NCBI GenBank assembly: GCA_037043235.1
Contig: JAWRVZ010000588.1
Location: 1 to 64,000 of the forward strand
Direction of reading: 5' to 3'
From: Rhodeus uyekii
Taxonomy: Eukaryota > Chordata > Actinopteri > Cypriniformes > Acheilognathidae
DNA: 64,000 bases
In this document: one piece after another, positions 34,001-49,000 of the stretch
How positions within the stretch are numbered: the first letter of the stretch is position 1
Layout: every line of letters begins with the position of its first letter
The notes under the pieces: model-generated
Databases searched by the model: none
What the model was told of the DNA's origin: nothing
What the model saw: the letters and a program-made list of their open reading frames with translations, nothing else
Position numbers and translations under genes: made by a program

Positions 34001-37000
34001 AACTTTTTTTTCCTTTTTTGCATTTGATGTTGTACAGAGATATATAATCTCAAATGATAATGAAAGGATAAAGGAGAGAGGTTCCTCAGAGCAGAAATCA
34101 AGCTGTAGTCACAAGAGATAAAGGGATTATTTTAGGTTTAGATTATAGGATAAGGGTTCACAATGTGTAAATGAAAGGCAGGGTTGTGATCAGATCTGAG
34201 CATATGCATCCCTCTTACCCTGCGGGGTGGTAATGCTAACTGGAATCAGAGTTGTCAGTCAAACTAAAGGACAAGGATGCTCAGCTGGAGTGAACAGCAT
34301 TAGGACATGCCCTGGGGCACGATGAACTTTTCTTGTATCTTTTAGCAGATAGTGAATGTTCAAATACATTTTAGTCAAGTTGGCATGGGTTCCATATTAT
34401 TTATTTGCGGAAAAAGGAGCATAATTCAGAAATGTTGCAAATCTGAAACAATGCAACAATACAAACAGAAATAGTATAATCATGTTAAAATGAACTTTCT
34501 AAATAATAATAAAAAAAAAAAATATATATATACATTTATATTAATTTTTAAAAAAATCATGTATTTTATAATTTATAAATTACTATATTTTGGCAGGTGA
34601 TTCTTGATTTATGTGGTCACATTAAATTATTGATCATCATCAATAATGTCATTAACAATATCTGATACATTTATGTTGGTTCTGTTCACCCTAGGGGGTT
34701 ACTGAGTTTGTGCCCAAAACTGAACCAATTTTTAATCATAATGCTAATTATTGTTAATCATCTTTGACGATATTGGGTCTGAGAATTATATATTATCTTC
34801 TATCATCCCTCGACCAGCTTTCTTGAATGATTTACATTGTAAATAAATGTATTTAGACAAAAGAATGCATACTTTGTGCATTAGCCTGACATGAAATGCC
34901 ACCATATACTCCTGATAGCTAAATGAATGTTGCTAACTGGAACATGCTATGAGCAAATATAGAGGAAACATCCTCAAAATAACAGCTAAGCTTTTCAGAA
35001 GCCAAACGTGGGAGTATTCTATACTATATTCTGACAACAATGCTTCCATTAGACTGCAAACTCCCACTGGAGTTCAATTTGTGCTCAGACCGGAAAGAAT
35101 AAGAACCTGAAAACATGATCGATCGACGTGCTGAACTTTCACAGAGGTTTTGTTAATGTCCTGACCTTGATGGCCTTCTGGATGTTGACACATGAATCCC
35201 GGATGGCCTTGAGGAGTTTATTGAATCGTCCCATCTCCTGCACCAGCACCGTGTTCATGCTTTGACTGTAGCTGGTGGGGTACTTGCGCATGGCAGCATC
35301 TGTATCAAAATCCTGAGGAAGCTTATTAAGAATGTCTGCAGCCACCTCGTACACCATGTCATCAGTAGATGTGGCACTGCCACCTGAAGAACGAGACTGT
35401 GAGGGTCAAAACAAGCAAAAATAACCGTTACAAAACCACACAGGTCATCATAGTACTACTAATAGGTACTTTATACAGGCTAGTTTGCAACAGTAAACAA
35501 AATGTGTTTGCGAACCTGAGTGAGAAGAATGCTATCAAACAACAGCTGCGTTTCCACTTTATCCTTAGTAATATCAGCATTGGCATTCATGCCAAAGACT
35601 TCAGGTGAGGGATTTAGAGGAAGTGACTTGGTGTACTCAATGTAGCTGTTATACTGAAAAGGAAACAATCAGCTTCTTAATGCAACACTAAATCCAGGAT
35701 GGCAACACTAAATGATGGCATGCACTTAAAACAGGCTACCCTTGAGATGGCTGACATTTATAATAATGGCTATGCAAATCACATTCATGAATAAAAGATT
35801 TTGAGAGAAAATGCCAAATAAAATTGGGCATAGATTATACATGTGCTCACAAATAAATCAGACATCACCATTGGCAGCAACCCGCTGTGTTTAGTTATTG
35901 AACTTATAGCTCATAATCCCTTTTTCAGAAATTTCATAAAGAGGTAGACCGATGCATCTCCAAGCGATGCATTTTTTTGGTTTGTTTACCAAGTCAATTA
36001 TATCTGTAGACATTTTGAACACAGTCATTTATTGTAGTAGGGATTCTGACCCACTGAGCTCACTAACACCTTGACTGAGCTTACACAAAGAAAATAACTT
36101 TTGTTTTCTCTTATAATTGCTTTCTCTCAGGCTTTGTGTTGAATGAGAAACCTCTGCCTGCAGAAATGCATATGGACTTCCTTTGAAGGAAATATGATCA
36201 AGGAAGGAAAATGAAGCCTTGGTTCAATGTGGTTTCCAGTGAGATCTGTGTACAGAATCTCTTTGAATTTTGTATGACAAAAATGTTGAACTAACTTTAA
36301 TGTCTAACTTCTGCTGGCTGACATAAACCCTCTAAAACCGGACAAGGTTTTGGACTATAAAATGTATTTGATAAATTAATCATGGTTGCCGTCTCCATGT
36401 GATTCTAAAAAAATCTATAAAATCAATCAATCTGACAGAAAAGTCAATATATCCTTAAATTCTTTCTCCAGTTCTTCCAACTCTTTTTTCAATCACAGGA
36501 ATAAATACAATTTTAAAATATATCAAAATAGAAATCAGTTATTTCTAACAATATTACTGTTAAAGGTGTGAATCATTATTTTCAATTTGAGGGTAATGAT
36601 TCGATTATATCCTAGATCTATCATGATGCATCTTTTCCTCAAATTATTATATTAATAATCACAATATAGTTATGTTATTTAAAATAACAACAAAGATGCA
36701 AATATCAAACAGTACGACAATATAATAAGAAATAAACTAATGAAATGAACAATGCTTCAGTTTTTCATTTTACATCTCTTTAACAGAAGCATTCAAGTAA
36801 GAACTAATACAAAAATTAAATAATCAAATGTAAAAATAATCACTGCACAGTCTTTAGTGTACTAATTACAAATAAACTGATTATTATTGAAGTTACAGAC
36901 AGCAGCCGTTTTATTATATTAAGACCAAATGCAATCTAATATAATGTTACATTCCATTTCCTTTCACTTTAGGCATAACTGAATATATTGCATGCTGTCT

Positions 37001-40000
37001 GAGAGAGGCAGATTTCTTTGTGCGTGCTTCGGATGTTGTGTCAGTCAGCGCAAGTAACGCATTGATAATATCTCTTTTAACATCAAACACATTCCATACT
37101 CGTTTCGTAAAGAAATAAGTATTTTGCTTACGAAGGAATTATGTGGAAGTTTTCTATCAATATAGCTTATAATAAGAGTACTGTACTTTATCTACAATAA
37201 AACCAGTACATTAATATGTATGACGGGCCTATTTAATTAGATTTTGTTTTTGAATCGATTATTTTGTTTTATGCTTCGATGCAGAATCATTCACATCAGC
37301 ATTGCGATGGATAGTAAAAACAATTATATTGCACCGCTCTAATTACTGTTTTTACTGATCAAATAAAAGCAGCATTAGATGAGCATAAGAGACTTTAAGT
37401 CTTACCAAACTTTTGAATGGTAGTTTATATGACAGACTGAATATGTTTTTCAGAAAATTAGATTTCTTACATCTCCTTCAGGTGGTGAATAATACAGGCC
37501 ACTGGGGTCAAACTTGTAATCGGCATCGTCAATAACCTCGGGGGTGTAAAATATGGAAACTATTGTGCGCAGGGTCCGGCGATCCCAGTCATCTGTGACC
37601 CGACCTCCATAGTTGCACTCTCCTGTCATGTAGCAAAGAGCATCAAAGGGTATCTCCTAGTAAGGACACAGAGAGAAATAACCATATAAGCAAGAATAAA
37701 CTTAATATGAACTAAACATGGTGGATGAAAATTATCTTGGGGTGAAAATGAAGAGTTTAATCAATAAGTTGAAAAATGTGAAGTATTTTAAGGAAGCAGA
37801 TAACAAATACATTTCTATGATGAGACCTTTTTGCAGCTCAGTTTCAATAAACTTTCTTTTTGGACTGAGATAAAGGACTATTTTATCATATGAGCTATTT
37901 AATTTCATTTTGAATACTGTGGCTACATGTGTGAAGTTCTACTTTGATCATGACTCAAATTAAGACGTTTCAGATGATGGCTGTATCCCAATTTTTCACC
38001 CTATTGTTTAGATTGCTTAAAAACAGGCAGCAACCTTTCTCATCTGTTTTTATCATAGCTTTTTTTTTTTAAGTGGTGCACGTCAAGTTTGTGGGTTCAA
38101 TATAATGATCTTCAGGTGGGGTGTGAAAAGATGGACAGAGGAACGGCAGGATTGTGACATTTCCTGTTGAAATTTCCCTTGCTAATGCAGTGGGTGGCAC
38201 TCCGTAGCACTGGAGAAATGTCAGAGCATTCGCGGAAGCTCTTGATCAGCTTGTGCATTCTGCTTGTTTTGAAAGGAGGAAGGGAAGTATGAGGAGTGCT
38301 TCTCTGAAGTTGGGAAAATGTCAAGAACGCTCTTTTTTTAGGGGTGCTTTAAGGGGCGCACCGGAAAGCATGAAAAGGAAGATGGTTATGAGGAGAGTCT
38401 GTGTGTGTGTGTGTTGTAAGAACAGTAAAGGGAAATTTGTTTGTATGTGAATCTAAAGAAAAGACAGGTCACATGTGATCACCTCATACTGGTCCAAGAA
38501 CATGTGTAACTGCTGGACAGATATCCGCAGGTCAGTCTCGTTAAACTCATAGGGGATGTTCCAGCCAAGAGGACCAAACTTTCTCCTCTCTTGGGCCAGG
38601 GCATGGAAGAAGCACAAGCTAAACAGCAGCTTCTTAAAGACAGCCTAAAAATACAGACAGAAGCTTCTTTATAACATTTATTTGATCCGAAAATCCCAAA
38701 ATAAACTTGACAACAAATCAAAAGATATGGATCATGTTAAGACCTACCGGCTTTGAGCTGCTGTCAAAGAACTCAGGGTCAGATATAGGATCCATGTAGA
38801 AAGAACGGATGATGTTGGAGCGCAGCCCCTTGGGAGCCTCATTAGTCATTTTGACTCCGTTTTGCAGTACAGACACAGGGAAGTTGGGAGACGGGTAACT
38901 GGTCAGCCACAAGCGGAAGTCTGGGTGAACGGTATCTGGATTCAGCTCCTGTCAGAAAATGTAAAAAAGTGCTGCTTTAGAGTATTTCCACTGCACTTTC
39001 TTGTTGCACACACATACACACACATTGTACATGCAATGTATTTTACATTATAAATAATAGTCTACATGAAGGAACAAATGTGTGACAATAATACTAATAA
39101 AAGCTACTATTATTACTATTAAAGCTTCCATCAGGTTTAGATCATAAAATCTGTTATAAAATCATAAAATTATGTACTACCTCACAAACACGCTCAAGGG
39201 TGGACATCCAAGAGGTGGCCAGGTGGCAGTTCTGTAAAACCACCCAGGTTCCCTCCTTCACACCAGTCTCAATCATGCTCATGGCGATGGGGCCCTGACC
39301 CTGTCCCAGAGACAGGGACGTCAGTCTGTTACCTGTGAAACCCTGAACAAGCCAGACGCAAAGTGTTAATAATAAAAGAGCATTGCCCATCACAAACCAA
39401 AGCAGTCTGTATACCAAAAACCTTAAATTATAGATGTTAAAAAAGTATATCTTACTACTAAAACTAATTAATTCAATTATAGAGATTTAAAGTGTATAAC
39501 TGTTTGTACCTGTTCTTCGCCAAACTTGAGAAGTGCTGCCATGGGGTCTGATCCTGGAGAGAGGATAAAGATGAGCGGAGCACAGCAGTGACTGTCAGCA
39601 AAAGCTGTGACCAAATTAAAGGGTGGGACCTCAATAAACTGCTGCCCCAAGGAATCTGACACAAACTCTTGAACCATGGGAACAATCTGAAATTAGTAGA
39701 AACAAAGAAAGAAGTCCAAATGTAAGTTTTTTTTACTGATACTCCAAATTACAAAGAAGCCTCTCATGCTGTCACAGTGTCTGTCATTGCTGTTTTCGTA
39801 CCTGCCTGAGTTCTTAGTTAGTTGCCTAAGTTACTCATTTGATTAGTCATCCTCTTCAGCCATTTCCTAACTAGTTCCCTTTGCTCGTTTCTAGTATTTC
39901 TATGCCAGTGTTTCTGTCCTAGGTTGTCGGTTTTCGTTCATGCTTGTATGAGGGGTTTTTTAAGCGTACATTCTGCCTTGTTCAGTATTCATATTATTGT

Positions 40001-43000
40001 ATTATTGTATTATACACAGTTTGTCAGGGTTCTGTCCCTTAAGTTGGGTTTCTAGTGTGTTGCTTGACAGAGCTCTGACACTGCCCCTTTGTTGTGATTG
40101 TAAACCCCGCCCATCTTGTTACCTTGTTTCCCTTGAATGTTGTCAGCTGTTCTCAGCTCGTTACCTTCCCTCATGTGTCCCTATATATATCCCAGTGTGT
40201 TTTCTGTCCTTTGTGGTCTCGTTGTCGTTCATGTGTTTGTGTTTCTGTCGTGCTCCTTGCCCTGTTCTCCTGGTTTGTTTTATGTTCAGTTACGATCTTT
40301 GTTCATGTTATGTTTTTCCCCCTCGTGGGTGTTTCCTTTGTGTTATGTTCTTTTGTTATAATAAATCATCCTTTCACTGCACTTGAGTCCTCCCCGCTTC
40401 CCATTTCGTGACACAGTTATTTTGGTTTGATAATAAAGGACTGAATGATTTTATCTACTTCATTGTGTCCGCTTACCATCATCTCATTAAAAACGTGATA
40501 CATGCTCACTAAGGCTGCATTTATTTAATAAAGAAATACAGTAAAATGTTGTGAAATATTAAAAGCATTAATATATTGTAAAATTATTATATTTATTTAT
40601 TTACTAGCTGTTACTTCAGTTCTTTAGTGACCCTTTAGAAATCATTTTAATATTCTGATTTAGTGTTCAAAACACTATTTTTTAAGCTACTTTAATGAAC
40701 AGAAAGTTCAAAAGAGCAACACTTATTTAAAACAAAAATCTTTTAACATTATAAATGTCTCTACTTTCACTTTTGATCAATTTTATGCATTCTTGCTGAA
40801 TAAAAACATATTTTCTTACAATCCAATCCAAGGTGTATTAATAGACTCAATAAAAAGAGCCTTACCTTGTCAGGCCGTAAGCATCTTATAACCAACATCC
40901 TTTGGAACTGTCCTAGTTTCTCCTGCCACTCTGAAGGGAATGCAGTGTGATGGGGGTCCTGCAGAACACACACAAACCATAAAATGAAAAATCTGGTGTT
41001 CCTTTCATACTTCCCCTGTCCATTTCATACCACTGAGCAGGAAAGAAATAGTGTGTGCTTAATCTCAATGGCACCTTGCTATCGTAAACCTCTTTCCAGC
41101 CCTCCCGGAGTCGAGCCAGGTCTTTCCGCAGGCCTTTAAAGCAATCCATCTCATCCAATCGACAGATCTCATCCCAGGATGTTTTAGGTAACCAGGTGCA
41201 GGGGTTCAAATGAGGGTTATCGAGACCCACACCGCCTGTTAGGAGAAAACGCCATTCCTTCTCATCCACCTAAAATAGAAGGGAACCGAGAGTGGTAGGA
41301 GAAAGTTGTCCGTGCATTACCTCATACAGGTATATCTGCAATGAAAATTCTCCTTCACGGAGTTTAGACAGGATTTATTTTTCAGCAGCTGTGCTTGACT
41401 AACATCCAACTCAAGAACAGACCATCAGCGAATGAGTCTTAAAGTCAGCAGCAGAAAATCCGCAGTCTATGAAAATAAATGTACTGGTGCATCACCCCCA
41501 CACCACTTGATTCAGGAGCTGACAAAACTACTGACAGCACAATAAATGGATGATAGACAGTTGCAACTTGAGTAACAGCTCAGGCATGCAGAGCCAGTGT
41601 GACAAACACAGATCATAAATCACTTAAACTTCGATTAAATCGTTTAAACTAGTGTTTATATGGACAAATGTTGCAGGACCATTTACTCATGATATAAACA
41701 TGCAAGTCATTAACCTTAAGATGACTTTTGTGAGAGTAACCTCTTAATTCTTACTATTATTTATCAGATGTAGCACTGTCTTGCCCAAGTTTATTGATTC
41801 AATAAATCATAGCAGTGTGCAAGTGGAGGCAGTTACTCACAAGCTTGTTGTGTTTGAGCAGGTTGACATTGAGGCAGAAGGAGAAGAGGAGTTTGTCCTT
41901 CTCAAACAGAGAGCGGCATACGTTGACGTAAAGCGAGTATGTAAAATGGTCCTTCAGAATTTGAAGCCTAAATACACAGAAAAGCATTGTGGCAATCAGT
42001 AAAAAAGCAGAGAAAGCAATCAGTTCAACGAGAAGCCTTTTGAAAGCATCTTGAGAAAAGGGATTAGAGACACAAAAAAAAAAGTGTATGAATGCTGTGA
42101 TGTACATTGTATAATTTACAAGCCTATGAAAACATACTAAACCACAATTGTTTTCAGAACTACGTTTAGTCATATTTGTATATTTGCTATAAAAGTTCTC
42201 TTCACTGGAATGTATTAATATCATATAATAGTTCTTATTAATATCTAAATAAATACTAAACAAAATACATATTAATTCACCCCTCAACTGTATTTTTTCA
42301 TTTTTTAAATAACCAATATTACTATATGAAAAAGTCTAATTTTAATAGTGTGATTTCTAGACCCGAAAAAGTCATATTAAGTAAAGATAAATCGCATAAC
42401 TTATTCAATATTTTTGTAATGAATATATGAAGTTATACAAAGTTAAAATGTTTAAAAATCGTTATCCTTAGTCAAGCATATCACAAAAAACTGGAAAAGT
42501 CATAGTTCTTTAAAATATCATTGTGGACAATAGGGAACCCTGAAGTCAAAAAGGTTTAGAACCACTGTCCAATTGGGTTTTTATTCAATAAAAATCTTCT
42601 GCTACTGTAGAAGAGCTTTTAAGAGTGTTCTCTGGTTTTGGTGTCTCTGTCCTCTAGAGAATTGGCACTTTGCTCTTTAAACCAGAGGATTCTGCCCTGG
42701 GCTGTAGTGTCATAGTATTCCCACAGCTCGCAGATATCAAACTCACATCAGAATGCCATACTGAAGGACAGTGCTGATGCTAAATAATCATACAGGGAAA
42801 CAATGTCTTCATATTCTTTGTGTGTGACTTTCTCTCTTCTATGGAACACTATTTTAAACAATGTTTCAGCTGTTTTTGTCTATATTATGAAAGTTAGCCC
42901 CCAAAACAACATTATTATACCTTATATATAGTGGATAACAAAACAAAGCAACAAATAATCGATTTTAATTCTCATCTGCTGTGTTTAACAGAAAAAAAGA

Positions 43001-46000
43001 ATGTCACAGAAGTCTGGAAAGACATGAAGGTGAGTAATTCCTTACATAATTTGAACTATCCTATTAAGTATCAATATGTGCTAGATAATTCGAAGTGCCT
43101 TATAGCTGGAACTTTGACTTTTCGAACCATGCCATAACTGCAATGAAAAGCTTGAAATTACCATAATAGACGTAATTTAAAAATAACATCTGAAGGGATA
43201 CAGTACCTTTTCTCAAGAACGTCACTTTTTTGTGAATTATCAATGGACAAGATGAAGAGGTTGATGAACCAAGTCAGAGAGTACTGATACATGGGCTCAA
43301 TGTTGGCCAGGTCAGCGATGGAGAAGAACAAAATTGCAGAGTGGATGGCAACGGGGGTGTAGCCCAAGCGTGTCTGATCAATCTTCTGCTCAGTAACCTC
43401 AGCAATAGCCTGCTTCTCAGAGATCTCATTGGCCAGAATCTTAGATGATGAGAGGATCTGAACAGCCATCTCATCTTCCAGAATGTTCCCCTCTGAAGCA
43501 GAGAGCACTTCTAGGATTTTATCCTCTATTTCTTTCAGCTGTCTACACAGAAAAGAGAGAGAAAGTACATGGATGAACGCACACAAATGTATGATACCTG
43601 CTTTTTACATGACTGCACCGAGAGAGCATGCTGCTCTTTGCCCACACTTCATAAGGAGATAATTGTTTACCCAAGCATTCAACTTGTTTTGCTTTTAGAC
43701 ACAATATGTGAAGTAAGGAACCCACTGGACTAAACTGTCAGGTTAATTGTGTTTCTGGGTGATACCTCTTGTTCTCAGCCCCCTGAACGATGAGGGCTTG
43801 TTTCTCCTCCTCAAGGTCAGGTCTCTCTCTGGCCACCACAATGCCCAGCAGCTGGTCTTGCATCCCCTCTGGGGTGATCATGAAGTTCAGCAGGGTCACC
43901 TGAACAGAACAGGAGAAAAACACTGACAGTGCTGGGGGCGGCTGTTCTTAAAATCTTATTTTTAATGAGAGCAGACCCTTGTGTTTACTATTTACAAGAG
44001 CCTCGGAAGGCCCTTGTCAAAACTCATAGATTTGCTTCAAGGATTTGGCATAACTAAGCACAAAACGTACTTTTAAGTAGCTTATATAGTTGAACGTGGC
44101 GCTTCCAACGCCAAGGTCATTGGTTCAATTCACAGGGAAAGTAAGAACTGATTAGAATGTCAATGTGTTCCTTGAAGGCAATGTAAGTCGTTTTGAATAG
44201 AAGTGTCTGCTAAATGCGTATATGTAAAAATGTAAACATAAAATCTATATAATCTATATAAATAATATCCAATGTTTTGAGACTGCTTGCTAATATTAGA
44301 CCTAATATTTCTTCAGTTACCCGCTGTGATACATGTGAGTATGTGGTGGAGCACATTTTTGGATGAAGAATTGTAATCCTGACATTACTCAACAGTATCA
44401 CTTGTTTTATCCTGTTGTGAACATAAAATGCTCATGTATGCACATCAGCCTGACACAACAAAAATAAATAATATGCTCCAACAACATAAGTAGATGTTTG
44501 TTTTAAGTGTTAAGAAAAAGTATTAAACTCAGTAGATTTAACGAAGAAGATTGCAAGACTCGTAGCTCCATTGAATGAGACTAACAAACAAGTTATTAAA
44601 ACACCACAGTGAGTTTTACAGAAAAATACATAAACAAAAGATTGATTCAAGGACAAGAGAAGACATTTCATGTATATTTAAATCAGTGTACACTACCATC
44701 AAACCGTTTTGGGTCAGTAAGACGTCTTTTTGAAAGTAATTAATAATTCTATTCAGCAAGGATGCATTAAATTGATTAAAAGTTACAGTAAAGACATTTA
44801 TAACGACATTTATAAATGTCATCTATAATGTCAAAAGATATATTTCCACAAAAAACTATTAAGAGGCAGAACTGTTTTCAACAGTGATAATAAAGATAAG
44901 ACTTGTTTTGAGTACCAAATCAGCATATAGAAAAGTGCAGGGATGATGTCAAAACCCGGAAGACTAATTCGCCACTGGTTTCCTAAAGATCTTCCTATGT
45001 GGTTTAAAAATGTTTTTTTTACCCCCATTTATCAGTTAAATGTCTACGGTAAAACATAACTTGATACTTGACCATTCTGAACTGCACACTCTATCACAGT
45101 AGAAATATTCTTATCTGAACACTGTTTTAAATGAACATAACTTCCAAATGTATGTTTTTTTTATATGGGAGTAACTTCAAGTGTTCAAGTCCTCAAGCTA
45201 TGTTTACCACAGACCCTATTCTACTACTTTATAAATGTAAAAACCCCATTGTAAAATCTTTAGGTAACCAGTGGTGAATTAGTCTTCTGGGTTTTGATGT
45301 CATACCTGCATTCCTCTATTAGAATGATTTCCATATCATGTGAAACTGAAGCTAAAACAATCAGCTTTGCCATTCACAGGAATAAAATATATTAAAATAA
45401 AAACTTTTATTACAGTATTTATGATAAAAAAAATACTGCCTTAGTTAGCATAAGAGACTGCCTTTAGATGACAAGGTTTACATGTATGTCTGTGTGCATT
45501 TCTGTGTGACTTTACATACATGTAAAGCCGACTCACCTTGACTGAGACCTCTGGTAAATAATGTGGATTTCGTAGCTTTGTTGTTATGTAAAACCGGAAG
45601 TCTGGAGCATATTCAATAGTGGAGTCGCCCAGCCGTATGCAGACACTGCCACCCTGTTTAAAAGTCTGTTTCAGCAGCAGGGGCTCAAGTACGGGGTCCA
45701 GTTCTTCCCCAACATTCTCCAGCAACACTACAATACACCATGGATGAATGATTACAGTTAGGTTAAAACAAAACAGAAGCATTTATTTCAGCTACTCAAG
45801 TAGTCAAGTAATAGAAGTGGGAATTGAAGGAATGAAACAACAACAAAAATTACTAAATAAACTGCAAATTCTAGAGGTGAATGGTAACAAAACAACAATC
45901 TACACAAGATAGCTAAGCAACGGTCTGCCTACGCGGCACCCCCCTTTCATCCCAGAGCAACACCGATGAGGAGGAGCTGAGGATGGAAGACAGGGGCTCC

Positions 46001-49000
46001 TAAGGCCAGATTACTTGGCTCATTTGCGTATCTCGTGTTGCGGTTTGGGTTCACCCCTGGGTCTCCTTTGCATTCAAGAGTGTAAAATTAGATGGAATTT
46101 GTGCTTTCAAGCTTCATGTGTTATGTACAAGAGACAACTATGCCGCTCCGGGGAAGAGAGAGAATGTGTGCCTTTATCAACAGGTAACATGCACTGGTTT
46201 GTATCTAACTGTGATGTTTTTCGTGGTGGAGGGGGACCCCTGGGGAGAAACACTGGTATTGCATCTGTGAGAACAGTTTATGTTTATGTCTTTGTTGTAA
46301 TTTTTAAGATTAATTTGATTAAATAAAAACTAATAATCTAAACAAATTTGGGAAAAAAGGAAAAAGAAGAAAAGCTGTTTGATTCTCAATCATGAAGCTT
46401 GATAATGGCCTCTCTGAGCAGTGATAAAAGCGGTCTCCCTCTCACCTGGAGTGCCAAACTGGATGCAGTTTTCTAGTGTGCGCACAAAGTCGCCATCACT
46501 GAGCTTGATGACATGGAGACTGTTGGATTTCTCCATGTTCTTCAGCCACTTGTTGGCTTGGCCCTGGGGATCAATCATCAGGGGCCACCTCCTTGCATTA
46601 CTGCAACACAAGAGTTTCCTGTCCATGACAAATCATCTCCATCTTATCCTAAATTGAGTGTTTTTTTTTATATATATATATATAATCTCCAGGTCATGTA
46701 CTCAATAATATCATCAAAAGATGTTTCACCAAAAAATTAAAAGGTGACTACTTCTTCAAAACGACAACTGTTAAAATGTATAAAAATGTGTTTTCTGTAT
46801 TGAGTTAAAGCAATGACTCCATTGACTATAGTATAGAATGACAAACTATTTCCTTTTGTCCAAACCTGGTATTGCTACAGATTTCAAATTTATATCTCCG
46901 GCACATCTAGTGTGTACAATCTTTCATTTTTAATTAAATACATGCAATCCAGTGTAAAGTGTGAACTAGATTAAACATGTTTACAATGACTCACTAGTGA
47001 GAACAGTGAGAATGTTGTTGTTGTGCAGCAGTTAGATGCTGCTAGAAGAAATCTCATAAAATATGAAAATGGTTTGGCTTCCTAAACCTTCCTAAAATAA
47101 GTCTGGTATCATATCTAATATAAATGGTCCTCTAAAATGGGGAAAAAACTCTCACGAGATGATGATTCCATTGTCAATGGAGAAACTGTCTGAAGGGAGG
47201 CCAGCAATGGTCCAGCTGCGAATTTTCACTGGATCACCCAGGGAGTTCATCAGTGACATGTTCTTGGAGCAAGGAATTCCTCTCGTCTTACATGTGTCAA
47301 TCCACTCCTCTGTAGCTCGCTGTAAAGATCAGACACAGAAACGCACACGGCTGCTTTAGACAGTTTGATCCAGAAACATCCACCGACGACTGGGACTATT
47401 GATACATGTAAAAAGTTTTAATCCTGTTTGAAAACATAGACCCAGTTTCAACTTAATAACTTGGTACTGTGGACTGTACTAAAGATATCGCTTCGATATC
47501 TTTGTTTTCAGTCTAGCAATTTTTTATTTTTTAAATCTAATAAAGACTACAGCACACAAAGGTAATAAGCTGTGTGTCATGTACCTGCATGAAGGCTTAT
47601 ATAAAAAACCCTCTGTTGGGAGAAAAGATATTGCTTTCACAGAGGGGGAAATATTAAAGTTAAACTACTCCCTGTTCCCTGAGTGCTATTTTAAACTCAC
47701 CATAGCAATCCCTGGTATTGTACAAAGTATTTTCACTGAATTCATTCATTTTTTATGAACCCTGCTCTGTTGTTAAGAGTAAACAGCTGACAAGGGCAAA
47801 TGCGTACAAATAATGGCTATAGAAGGATATCAAAAACACTTTAATATCGCTCCACCTGAGATGCATAAACTCTACCGAATATGAATTTCACTCACGTTAC
47901 AGTGCTTAGACTGAGATGTAATGGAAAACAAGACAAATATATTTCAGCCAGACAAACTGTCCCAGATGTCTTTCAATGTTCAATAGACTCTCTCCTACGC
48001 TGTAAAGTATTGGATTTTACAAGGTTCTACAATATTTTGAGCAATAAATCATTGTATAAAATTTTTATGTTAGCCAAGTCATTTTCTCACAGTAAGTGAA
48101 CATTTTTTGTGAAATTGTGCACTCACAAATAGGGGAATACCCGATAAGCAAATGTGGAATTGATATGAACAATGTGGGTTGATAAGCACATGGCTTGGCA
48201 GGAGAAATGGATTGTTTTATGTGTTGGCACACCTGTCTAAAACTGGAGGTAAAGGCACCCAGGTAGGCCACTACAGCAGCAGAGATGAGAATGTCTCCAG
48301 TGAGGTTGTTGTAGAGTTCACCTAAATTAATGGCAGTTTCACTCCAGCGGGTCTTCTCGCCCCCTAACCCACCAATGAGCTGCTCTGCTCGATCCAACTT
48401 TTTACTGCACAACTCCACCTATAAAAAAAGAACAAAAGGAAATTAATGAGACTAAAGATGCTTATGAGAGGGGAAATAGACAGTTAAAGAGACATTTACT
48501 GTATTTTTTTAAAAGACATTAATTTTTTTTTCAGCAGGGACACGTATTGATCAAATGTGACAGTGACAGTAAAAAAAATCCTGAAAAACAATTGTCAAGA
48601 CTTCTTCTCAAAATGACAATTATCACCATTTTGTGTGATATAGCAGCACCAGCACCTTTAACATAATTTAAAAACAGGCTGAAACAGGTGTTGGCATACA
48701 GCAGGCTAAATGTGGCTGTCATCTGTACTCAGAAAGAATCAGCTATTCACATGATTTAGAAAAGGATGATCAGATATGGCAGCATTTATACAAAAAATTG
48801 CTACCATGAATGAATGTTTACTACACAAACATCCTTCCGAATAAAGCAACTAATAGAATGTCTGATCCACTAGTGCAGGCTCTCTTTCATCATCACAGAT
48901 AACTGGATTTTTAAAACCCAATTTTGGCATTAGAGAAACAGCATTTTTTTTTAAATGACAGAGTGAGCCTGCACAGCTACTGCAGAGAGCGATAGGAGCT

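Larger units (their letters stand above)
39687..40865 (-). other. dnah7 intron with solo LTR-like insertion
   Basis: It contains an LTR-like insertion (40022-40413). The older sequence around it (about 39770-40020 and 40414-40450) also has LTR-like, pyrimidine-rich wording. A dispersed cyprinid repeat lies at 40508-40815. Confidence 0.5.
43900..45536 (-). other. dnah7 intron with SINE and dispersed repeats
   Basis: It contains a tRNA-derived SINE-like copy (44070-44235) and two dispersed-repeat copies (44689-44915, 45310-45425). The remainder is AT-rich and unclassified. Confidence 0.5.

Noticed and set aside
35384..35396. Alternative acceptor CTTCAG for the dnah7 exon ending at 35396
   Set aside because: Using it leaves a 218-base exon that breaks phase with the upstream exon. 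The acceptor CACAG|TCTCG keeps the frame.
39997..40411. Three overlapping plus-strand ORFs of 74-129 codons
   Set aside because: They are hydrophobic translations of the pyrimidine-rich LTR-like insertion, with no known domain.
41799..42287. 162-codon minus-strand ORF
   Set aside because: Only its final part (41967-41841) is a dnah7 exon; the rest is AT-rich intron read-through.
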